Positions 44,821 through 53,891 of a DNA stretch of 64,000 nucleotides are shown piece after piece. Origin of the DNA: Nicotiana tabacum (Eukaryota > Streptophyta > Magnoliopsida > Solanales > Solanaceae). Where the stretch lies: assembly GCF_000715075.1 (NCBI RefSeq), contig NC_134084.1, positions 103,768,411-103,832,410 of the forward strand, written 5' to 3'. Numbering within the stretch: the first letter of the stretch is position 1; each line of letters opens with the position of its first letter. The position numbers and the translations under genes are program-made. A model generated the notes under the pieces. It was not told where the DNA came from. It worked only from the letters and a program-made list of their open reading frames with translations, and made no database searches.

Positions 44821-46694
44821 GCTCAAGGTGGAGGCAAAAAGTGATTCGCGTCGTGCCGCGACGTTAAATCAAGCGCTTGTTGGGAGGCAACCCAACTTTA
44901 TTGCTTTCTTTTATTTTTTTTATTTTTTTTAATTGAATTATTTTTGTAGTGTCAATTTTTTATTTTCTAGGAGCATGGAAAGCAAAGGTATTGGAAAGAT
45001 GCAACAACAAACCAAATGGTTGGAACTAAGTGTGAGGTACCCGCACGAAGGACCAAGCTTGGGAGAAGTCTGAGTACCCCATGAGCTGTTAGTGCTTCAG
45101 CCTTTGGCCTACCAGTGAGTTTCTTTTATCCTTTTATTAGTTATGGTGTGCATTGGGGACAATGCACAATTTTAAGTGTGGGGTGAGGAGATTGCTAGGT
45201 GACTTTCTATGCTATTTTAGTTATGTTAGTTTAATTGAATAATTTTTTTTAAATAGAAAATATTGGACTTTTCCCGACGATGGATCTATTAGACAATTTT
45301 CTTGAGGGATTTTAAGTCTAAATAAAAAAAAAGATTTTCTTTTGTTAGGTAGTGTAGCAATTACCCCTTGGTTTTTCTTTAAACCACGGTTCTTTTCCAA
45401 GGGTTTTGTTTGAACCGGGTGTAGTTATTTTTTTTTTGGAGTAGGAGTCATTGTGTTGTGTTTTGAATTGAAGCAATATCTCTTGACTTTGTTATGCCTT
45501 GAGAATAGTGAGTACTTTGGTTGTGACGCTTAGGCTCAGTTTCTGACTCTTGTATAAGTACCTTAAATTGTATGATCTTAACTTTGCTTAAATGCTTTGA
45601 CTAGAGTGTCTATGAATCCAATCCTGAGTGAGTTATGTGCCATGTGTGTGTGAGGTTTGTGTGTTATTCTATGAATTGCATTTGATGCCTAGAACTTGCT
45701 CCGTGTGTTTGCAAAGCGAAATAGTAGTTTTGTTCAGTCTTGGAAGTGATATAGGCGTTTCTTTGTTGAGCCAAATATGTATATTTTATCCACCTAATTG
45801 TTATGTATCGTAGTTAATCCCTTTGAGCCTGTAATCTTGTTTCTTTGGCAACCACATTACAAGCCTTACCCATTTGTTTGAATTAACCATCTATTTGAAC
45901 CATTGTAACCTCTCATGAGCACTTGAATTATTAATGAACTTTGTAAAGGTTAAAGTGTGGGGTGGTTGGTTTGGCTTTTGAGTGGAACAAATTAAATAAG
46001 GAGAAAGGTGCACTGTTTTGAAAAAGTAAGAGCCACTTGAATTAAAAAAAAGTAGTTGGATTGTTGTGGAAAAAAAATTCTTTGATAAGTGGTGGTTCTT
46101 GATCTAAGTGCGCTTAAAAAAGAATGGGGTAATATATATTGATGTGAAGGTGGAGTTCTGGTTTGACATAAGTATTGTGTTTGAATGTTAAATTATATGT
46201 ATTAAAGTGCTTAGGGAGGTGTAGTCACTCTTATATATAAATGTATCCTACTCGTCCCGTAGCCTACATTATAACCAAATAAAGTCCTAATTGATCTTAG
46301 ATTGAATGAGCTTTATTAGTGGAGTAATACAATACGGGCAAGCTTATGGTGCATCTTTTGTGGCATATGAATATTATTTCTGAGAGTGAGTGAATTCTTT
46401 CTATCTTGAGTTCCTAAGTGTTCTTAAATTTTATTGTGTGGAACTACTCTCTTTTGTTGTGTGAGGGCACTTGAATCATGAAGGAAAGGTAATGTCAGTG
46501 ACCTCTATGTTAGAGTAAGTAGGTGAGTTGTGAATAATGTTTGGTACTTGTGAGTCAAATCTTGAGGTGAAGATGTTACGCTTTTGTGCTTAGTCTATTT
46601 TAAATATTCTTGGTGTGATGAGTTAGGAAAATTGTTTAAAAATGTCGTGTCTATATAAAGTGTAGTTTGATTGCTCGAGGACGAGAAATGGTTT
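44821..46694 (+). other. Untranslated 3' half of the non-autonomous element
   Basis: About 1.9 kb without a supported gene. Contains the motif GTTAAATCAAGCGCTT/GTTGGGAGGCAACC at 44862-44893 shared with the Athila element. Also contains polypurine-like TTTAAGTGTGGGGTGAGG at 45170-45187, another GTGTGGGGTGG near 45955, and A/T-rich sequence. Open frames such as 45628-45813 are not credible. Confidence 0.65.
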
Positions 46695-46707
46695 AAGTGT
46701 GGGGTGT
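46695..46707 (+). other. Polypurine tract of the non-autonomous element
   Basis: AAGTGTGGGGTGT abuts the right LTR (TGATGATAGG). The same TTTAAGTGTGGGGT string occurs internally at about 45170. Confidence 0.8.
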
Positions 46708-48207
46708 TGATGATAGGCTATAATTGCGTATTTTAGTCGATTATTACACTCTAATTTACTGCACTTTAGTTGAGTTTGCGCTTTAATCGCTAGTGTTTTG
46801 CACTAACGATGTGTTTATGCCTTGTAGGAGTAATTCCGAGCTATATAGATGTTATGGAATGAATTCAAGTAATTTGGAGTATTGAAGTCTGAGTAAAAGC
46901 CGAAGGAATTAAGTCGGGATCGTATTCGTGGATCAACGGATGATAAAGCAATAAAATGAAGACTCGAGTAGGCATATTGTGTACTGTCTAGTAAAATGTA
47001 CATAACTTTTGTCTCAGAACTCCATTTGGGCTCCACAATATATAGTTGGAAAGCTAACTCAAAGGACTACACCTTTCATGTTTTACATTCTTTCAAATTC
47101 CAAACAGAACAGGGTGAAAAGCGCAGTCGAAACCGCGACCGCGGAGCTGAGGCGGGATGAGGCAGTATACCTGCCATATATCGCGGTTGACCGCGGCCGT
47201 GGCAGTCCAGATGTGAAATATTGTCCTTTTTCGCGTAGGAGAAGGTATAATTGTTTGGTCCCGACCCTACTTGGTATATATACATGGAAAAACGATATTT
47301 TTAAGAGTGAGACACACTTTTGACATAAAAATTAGACCTAAGGAGGCTAAGGAGACCGAGGATTCGACCTAAGGAGTCAAGAACACAATAGGAGCAAGAC
47401 GGGGAATTCTTCAACGAGTTTTTCCTTCCTCTTCCTATTTTTCATTGTTGGTTATGATTTTTAGTATTGTAGTTTTACATACTATTATGAATAGCTAAAT
47501 TGTTATCTAGGGTTTTGATAGAACCTTTTGTAGGATAAATTCTTGTTATGTTTTTATATAATTGAGGCGTTGGATTTCTCTCCTTGTTCAACTACGTGTT
47601 TATTGTTGTTGATTGAATGGATATCGATTGACTCTGCCTATTTATTATGCTTGAGAAAGGATACATATTTAGGTGATTGTTGAACAACGTCACTCCTAAC
47701 GTATGTGAGAAATCAATACAGCGGGTTTAAAGGTAGGTTTAGAAATAACAAAGCCTTGACGTGGTCATAATGAGCGGTTAAATAAAGCCAACTAGCGTAG
47801 TTCGAGAGAATATGTCTAGTAAATTGTTGTAGTTGCTTGAGAGAGAATTACGGCACCTAAAGTGCTCACGATCAGTAGATAATACATTGGCGAAATTGTA
47901 GGGAATATAGCTAGAAGGATTCCAACAATTAGGAAAATTATAACTCTAGACCTCTTTAATTTAGTCTCCAACTCTTTGTCTCGTTAGTTGATAATTTTAC
48001 CGTTTTCTAGTATTTGCTAGTTAATTAGTTAGAAATATAAATCTCAATCTTTATAATTTAGAAAATTGTTCAAACTTGTCTTTTTAGTGATATTAAACAG
48101 ATATAGCTAAGCCTTAGTTCTCTGTGGGATTCGACTCCGGACTTTTAGACCGGATTATATTTGCAGCGACCGCTTATCCTTTTTAGGACTAGAGTTGGGC
48201 GTGATCA
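46708..48207 (+). repeat. 3' LTR of the non-autonomous Athila-like element
   Basis: TGATGATAGGC...GGGCGTGATCA, pairing with 42269-43777. The part from about 47260 onward is nearly identical to the left LTR; the first ~570 bp are not. Confidence 0.9.
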
Positions 48208-48272
48208 AATTGTGGCGCCGTTGCCGGGGAACGGTGTAGTTGTAGCTGTATATATTGCTAGGTTTCGAGTTT
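48208..48272 (+). other. Second primer site and internal stub after the right LTR
   Basis: TGGCGCCGTTGCCGGGGA at 48213-48230 is followed by ACGGTGTAGTTG and TATATTGCTAGGTTTCGAG, matching 43783-43847 except for a five-base gap. A normal insertion should end at the LTR, so this is the start of a further element body, now truncated against copia gag. Confidence 0.85.
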
Positions 48273-48276
48273 GAAC

Positions 48277-49017
48277 TTTTTTCAAAATCTGACAGAACTT
48301 CTTTGTGTGCCCTTTCTTCCCGCAATGATAGCACTCAATATCTTTAAGTCTGCTTCTGAATTTGCTTCTATTATGTTCTCTATTCTGAGAACCCTAATTC
48401 TTGTTTCTCCACCTAGAGTCAGTCACCAAGACATCTAATGAGGAGGAACCTTGAGATTTTCTTCTCATCTCTTCATTTAAAAGGCTGCTCTTAGCAAGAT
48501 CCATAGAGATCACACCATCCGGAGCAGAATTTGATAATGAAGTTCTAAGAATTTCCCAAGAATCTGGTAGGGAACCAAGTAGAAACAGACCTTGAATTTC
48601 TTCATCTAATTTAATGCCCATAGCAGATAACTGGTTCATGATCCCCTGAAAATTATTCAGATGATCTGTCATCGCGGAACCATCATGGTATTTTAAACCC
48701 AACATCTGCTTTATCAGAAACATCTTGTTGCTTCCAGTTTTCTGAGCATACAAACTTTCAAGGTGCTCTCATAGGGTCCGAGCATGTGTCTCCCTAGAAA
48801 TATGGTTCAAAACATTATCGTCAACCCACTGTCTAATAAAGCCGCAAACCTGCCTGTGTAACAAATTCCACTCTTCATCTGATTTATTATCAGACTTTAT
48901 AGTGGTGAAGACAGGTTGATGAAAATTCTTGACATAGAGCAAATCTTCCATTTTGTCCTTCCAAATGGCATAATTTGTGCCATTCAAAGTAACCATTCTA
49001 CTAGTGTTGACTTCCAT
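48277..49017 (-). pseudogene. Copia gag
   Basis: ATG 49017 ([20 protein letters not shown]) follows the primer site by about 110 nt. [16 protein letters not shown] and [16 protein letters not shown] precede HARTL, where a Trp codon is TGA. The frame continues with YAQKTGSNKMFLIKQML, LDEEIQGLFLLGSLPDSWE and SLLNEEMRRKSQG. After WRNKN the frame changes and reaches a zinc knuckle (ECYHCGKKGHTKKFC; C-x2-C-x4-H-x4-C), cut off at the nested element. It would form copia particles and bind RNA. Confidence 0.88.
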
Positions 49018-49126
49018 CGTTTATCACAAATACAAATACTATTTATTAGGAGACCAAAGTAATTCTTTTCTGATGTGGAAGTTCAGATTGTGTTGCAACC
49101 ACAGAGCATACTCAGACAGAACCTTG

Positions 49127-49138
49127 GCTCTGATACCA
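49127..49138 (-). other. Primer binding site (initiator tRNA-Met) of the copia element
   Basis: The minus-strand TGGTATCAGAGC lies two bases from the 5' LTR, complementary to initiator tRNA-Met. Confidence 0.9.
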
Positions 49139-49140
49139 CT

Positions 49141-49709
49141 TGTAGGGAATAAACCCCGTAAAAATAATATTCACGCTATTAGTGATAAACGTGGAACACT
49201 AAGTTATGGTTAAATCATCAAGAATAGAAATGTAACAATAATGACACCAAGATTTTACGTGGAAACCCTTCTGAATAAGGGAAAAAACCACGGCCAAGAA
49301 GAGCAACGGATATCACTATAGCGAGGAATTTTACACTGTGTAGTAATGAGTACAAATACTCCTAAGACCACTACACCCTCAAAAGAAAGAACACTCTTTT
49401 GCTTTTTCACATCAATACAATATCCCTCACACTCTATTTTTCTTCACAGACTATTTTTTTATAGTCTATGGAATACCTTGCTCTCTCTCACTTAGATGTA
49501 TTGTCTGAGATTTTGGTATGTCTACAACTGAAAATATGCATCCCTATTTATAGGGAAAAAATGGGCTCGCTGATGTAAGCAATGACTCAAGCAAGCACAA
49601 AATAGCCTATGGAAAGATATTTGGCCGGTTGGTCATATCTCCAAAACTTTGACAATTTACCAAAAAAGGAAAAAGACATCTTCCTTAAAACATGGGGCTG
49701 GACCCCACA
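49141..49709 (-). repeat. 5' LTR of the copia element
   Basis: TGTAGGGAATAAACC...GGACCCCACA, pairing with 38378-38945. The promoter for the copia RNA would lie here in minus sense; the TATA position is not clear. Confidence 0.9.
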
Positions 49710-50664
49710 CAATTTTGGTAATTATTCAAAATATTCAATACTTTCTTAGATTTTAGATTATTATGGTGTTTGCAGGTTTGCATGTTATGGTGTGTGATGT
49801 CATATTCTGCTTCTTTTTATATAATTGAGAAAGGGTTAAGTGGTTTAAACTTTAAAGGTTTGATTTTTGGCATATTACTGTACAAAGGCAACTACTATTA
49901 GTGGACAGATATTGTTTGGGATGTTGATCTAGTCAGAAAAACATCCTTGTACTCTGTGTTATATTAATTTGGTTATAACTCTTTCTTTTCAGCATCATTC
50001 TGCTGAATTGTGGTCAGCTAAGTTTTAGGTTTCTTAGTAAGTAAATGTTAGATGAATTGGTTTTCGGGGTACTTTGAATGTGTAATAGTTGACGACCATA
50101 GCAACTAGGGGCGGATTTAGGGGGCGAACCCCTTCGTCGAAAAATTACATTGTATATATAAAGCAAAATCAGTTTTATGTCTCTATATATTATATTTTGA
50201 ATCCCCTTGACACAGTCCAAAAACATAACTCAGTGGTCAAGGGGTTCAAAATCTTTGTGAGTTTGCTAGTTCTATTCCCACCGGCCACAACTAGTTCACC
50301 CGGCTGAAAAGTAGTTATCAGTTTAACTACTTAAAGTAGTGACCTGGCCCCGAATGACCATTCAGTTGAACCATATTTACCTAGGAAAGTTGAGACGTCC
50401 TCTCTTAGAGGAATTACCAGTCATGGTTCTTTGGTTGGCTATCTCTCTATTCGGCGTAGAGTGGTGTTGATCTCTGATATGAGCGAATCATTCAGCATTC
50501 GGAAATTAATCAAGTTGGGTGAGCAAAGATTTGAATTACAAGGATGGCTTACCACAAGGTCCATTATCCATATCTTACTGGTGGATCTTTTACAGCCTGC
50601 TTGTGTTTGGTGCCAGTGCCTGATAATTGAACTGGTATCATAAAGAAATACATAAGATTAGATT

Positions 50665-50850
50665 TCGCCTTGGGGGTGGCACCGCGGTCGAAGAATTGGA
50701 GTGAAAACCTTGAGAATCAAGGTTTGAGTACCAACATAACGTGTTGTCTAAGTTTTGGTGGGTAGAAATACCCGTTATGTGCTGGTGGGAGTTTTAGTAG
50801 TAAGTACCTGATGGATTAGTCTAGATGCCCGGACACCATTCTTATATGTA
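50665..50850 (+). mobile_element. Degenerate tRNA-derived SINE (SolS/Au-like)
   Basis: GGTGGCACCGCGGTCGAAGA is a decayed Pol III box A region and GGTTTGAGTACC (50721-50732) a box B. The downstream body has TTTTGGTGGGTAGAAATACC, GTGCTGGTGGGAG and GATGCCCGGACACCA, a phrase order typical of Solanaceae SINEs. Ends are blurred and no duplication is assigned. Confidence 0.55.
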
Positions 50851-51506
50851 TTTTTACATATATTGTTTTTGTATGATAATCAGCTGGTATAATGACCTGC
50901 GCCGAGAGAGACTCATTTTATTGCGTAGCTTGAGTATGAATTGAGTCTCATATTTTACCTGGTTTCACAGAATTCTATCTCACGGCTACCCTGATTTCAG
51001 CATATACTTAAATTCTTCCAAGTCTTGAAAATTCTAGATAAAGATTGGTTAAAAGCAATTTGAACTTCCCACCATAACGTATTTCAGCATGTTTTGAGTT
51101 ACATGTGTGAAAGATGTCTAGTGATTGTTTTTGTTTCTAGATTTGTTACATCTCTTACGGTTTCCAGTAATCTGTTTCTTTTGCGCTTGCCTTTTTGATT
51201 TATTAAAGGGAGAAGAAAAGGGAGCTACTATCACTAGTTCCATGAGGTAATTTTGTCATCTGCATTACTAAATTGGATCCTCTTCAGTTTTAACAGCAGC
51301 CACCTGAAAGGCACACCTGAAATTCTGACCCATTAAAAGTTTCCACGTATATTAATAACTTCGTTATATGACAGAAGTCCTCTTATTCTAGTTAGGAGTA
51401 ACAAACTTAAAGCTCCAATACAAAAGCCTTCTGCACAGACTGGCAGTCTGATCAAGATCACCACCCCTTATGGATGGAATTTGCTTATGGAAATACACAA
51501 GGGACC

Positions 51507-51531
51507 TGGGGGTGGGGGGGGAGGGGGGGGA
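51507..51531 (+). other. G-rich tract
   Basis: GGGACCTGGGGGTGGGGGGG followed by GAGGGGGGGGG within about 30 bp, enough for a G-quadruplex. No gene adjoins it. Confidence 0.7.
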
Positions 51532-52499
51532 ATTGTTGCTGCTACCAGATTCAACTTAGGAAATGGAAAGAAAATAAAATAAAATTCTGACAAGATGCAT
51601 GGCTACTCCACAGCCCTCTCCAAAATGAATCCTCAAATTAGTTTAGCATAGCAAAAAAAATGCTTTAGACACGGTTGCTCAATGCAAGACAGAACTATAT
51701 GGAAAATAATACTCAGATTGAACTGAAATTGATCTGGAGATGGTCACGGATCTATCAGAAAAAAACTGGCGAAACATAGCCATGTAATTGACAAACCATA
51801 TCCATCAGAACAAAGAGGCATCACTTCACGGAAACAACTTAAGGCCACATGGATCACCATTCTAGTATGAATCCTAAGGGTGATATTGGCCAAAAGAAAC
51901 AGGGACAAAACTGAAAGATGTATACAATACAGAGAGACTGTTTGAATTCCCCCTCTTTTATCAAGAACTGTTAAGGGAAATTGCAATGCAAATTTGTAAC
52001 CCCTTTTGAACAGGTCAGTACTCCCTTAGTGCTACTCTTTTATACAATAATGTAATAACTTGTTACCTAATCAAATTGTTGGTAGATTTAAGAAAATAGG
52101 GCGAAAATAATTAATGCATGATTGCACACACTCAACTTACTAGACCAACAGGGTGAACCTTACTCCTCAACATGTAGCGTGTGAGCGTATCCTTCGCATG
52201 AGACTTGGCCCTTTTACCCAACAATCAAGTCCACTGAAGAAGCATTAGCAACTGTTTTAGTTAAGAACAAACTCAGCCAAATTCACATATACTAGCCACC
52301 ATGATTGTTCTCAAACTTATTGAAATCCACAACTAACAGCGCTCTAAGCCCCGAAGAATTAACCAACTTTATAAAACATACAAAAGCAATTAAATCTCAC
52401 CTTGTTAAATATACAAAACCAACAAAAATCTAACAGAACACAAACCAGTTGTGGCACCTCTTTTTTAATATTTTGGATATCAGATGATATCAAGGTCAC

Positions 52500-52688
52500 C
52501 ACAAGAACTGCTATGATGTTGGAAGAGAGGAGATGAGGAAACACAAGGCAAAATGGTGGAACTGCATACCAGCCTGCATCTGGTGGACTGTATGGACAGA
52601 GAGAAACAAAAGATGTTCTGAAGACATTGCCTATCCCAGTCAGAACGTCAAGTTTAACAGTATTCTTCTTTGTTTTTGGTGCAGCTAG
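52500..52688 (+). mobile_element. 3' tail of a LINE ORF2 (zinc-binding RT type)
   Basis: The frame reads KWWNCIPACIWWTVWTERNK then RCSEDIAYPSQNVKFNSILL, ending CFWCS and TAG at 52686-52688. IPACIWWTVWxERNxRCFE is the usual terminal motif of plant LINE-type ORF2 proteins. It is a 5'-truncated copy, as is common for LINEs; no poly-A tail is visible directly after it. Confidence 0.6.
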
Positions 52689-52740
52689 TAAGTGACACTA
52701 GACAAATAGAATTTGTCAATTCCCTACAGGAATAGAAGGG

Positions 52741-52860
52741 AACACTTTTGCCCTTCTTTTTTTTTTTTTTTTTTTTGAGAAAAAGAAGGGAACACTTTTG
52801 CCCTTCTTTTTTTTTTTTTTTTTTTTGAGAAAAAGAAGGGAACACTTTTGCTTGTTGCTA
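52741..52860. repeat. 60-bp tandem repeat with long T runs
   Basis: AACACTTTTGCCCTTC plus about 22 T and GAGAAAAAGAAGGG repeats exactly once (52741, 52801), with the start of a third copy at 52841-52851. T runs prevent an exact end. Confidence 0.9.
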
Positions 52861-53085
52861 TACATGTGGAAAATATGTCAGCACACCGGCCAGTCTTGTT
52901 CATAGTGGTTGAGAGAATCCTCTTCATACCACTAGGTCAAGAGTTCGAGACCGATAAGATGCCAAACAAACAAAAAAATATGTCCCATCTCACTAACTTT
53001 CTGTGCAAGTCGTCCAACTCTTAACTCTATGTCCCAAGACATTGTCCACGAGCAAAAACTGACGGATGGGCAAGTGGTAAGACTC

Positions 53086-53203
53086 TATGCTGCGCGGACT
53101 CTCCGAAACACTGCCGCACCCATATCGGATTCTCCAAAAATACACTGCTTTTGGAGAATTTGACACACACCCGACAACATTTTCGGAGAGTCCGAGCAAC
53201 ATA
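53086..53203. mobile_element. 118-bp foldback MITE, Mutator-like
   Basis: The ends TATGCTGCGCGGACTCTCCG and (minus) TATGTTGCTCGGACTCTCCG form inverted repeats and the whole element folds back (middle CGGATTCTCCAAAAA / TTTTGGAGAATTTG). The flanks GGTAAGACTC (53076-53085) and GGCAAGACTC (53204-53213) are a 10-bp duplication with one mismatch, which suggests Mutator-type transposition. Confidence 0.8.
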
Positions 53204-53513
53204 GGCAAGACTCACAGTGAACCCCACCACTTGCACAGACCTTCACTCATACATCCAGCCGATCAAGCAACCTTGAGCTCATACAGATTTTCTAGCTTAG
53301 AACACAAGGACTCGAGTTTACTCATGGTATCTCAAGCAGTATATCGCGAGACCTAGTGATTAGACCACTTGAGAATACGGGGAGTTACCATAGAAAGAAA
53401 GATCAACCTATAAAGGCAAGATAACTTCTTATAAGATCTTATCTCAACTAGCTAGAACATGTAGGTGGTACACTTAAAAATAAGTGGCATTACTCCAATA
53501 AACAAGATTGCTT

Positions 53514-53878
53514 TGTTATGTGCCAGTTAATAGGAGAGGGTATACTTGTCTTTGCATGTAAATAAGGAGGTCGTATTAGTCATTGGCTGATAAGAATTAG
53601 TTACGCAATTAGTTAATATGAGCTGACTGATTAGTTGAATGGTTATCTGGGCAGTTAGAAGGAGGTTAGAGGATTAAGAGATATAGAAAGGGGATATCGT
53701 TGTAATAGGGGATTCATTGTGATTTGATGCTGAAATTGATTTCCTCCTCCTCTATCTCTATTACGTTCTTGTTATCGACTCCATCGCGACACCGGCCAGT
53801 CCACCAAAAATCTATTCAGGGACCATTCCTGCTTTTGGCCCCTTAGGATTTTCTATCTTTTATGTTTGAGTTGTAACA
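53514..53878 (+). repeat. 5' LTR of the small element
   Basis: About 365 bp, nearly the same as 55750-56111 except for scattered substitutions and small indels. Confidence 0.9.
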
Positions 53879-53891
53879 ATGGTATTAGAGC

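Larger units (their letters stand above)
42269..48272 (+). mobile_element. Non-autonomous Athila-like LTR element with an extra PBS tail
   Basis: Two LTRs (42269-43777, 46708-48207) flank 2.9 kb holding a tRNA-Asp primer site, a short gag-like ORF, a long untranslated region and a polypurine tract. No pol is present, so it would depend on another element. Unusually the right LTR is followed by a second primer site and about 40 bp of matching internal sequence, up to about 48272, before copia resumes. No ordinary target duplication can therefore be assigned. Copia coding between zinc knuckle and protease is partly missing at this site. Confidence 0.85.
38378..49709 (-). mobile_element. Ty1-copia retrotransposon (Tork/Tto1-like), carrying a nested insertion
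   Basis: Minus-strand element with LTRs of about 568 bp, an initiator tRNA-Met primer site, and gag, protease, integrase, RT and RNase H in copia order. Integrase before RT is diagnostic. A non-autonomous Athila-like element (42269 to about 48272) splits it between gag zinc knuckle and protease. I could not find a clean target duplication (TAAAT before 38378 against CAATT after 49709). The lineage name is inferred from gag and the Tnt1-94-like polyprotein; family assignment is uncertain. Confidence 0.88.
49710..53508. other. Low-density spacer with small dispersed repeats
   Basis: About 3.8 kb without a supported protein gene. Possible acceptor-like TTTTCAG sites (49993) do not lead to a coding exon. 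Around 50106-50300 a stretch starting TAGGGGCGGATTTAGGGGGC resembles short dispersed Solanaceae repeats, but I cannot delimit it. The SINE, LINE tail, G-rich tract, 60-bp tandem repeat and foldback element are listed separately. Confidence 0.5.

Noticed and set aside
45628..45813. Cys-rich 61-codon frame on +
   Set aside because: Lies in the untranslated half of a non-autonomous element, with no motif and no conserved context.
52654..52927. Lys-rich short frames on minus
   Set aside because: Produced by the long T runs of the 60-bp tandem repeat.
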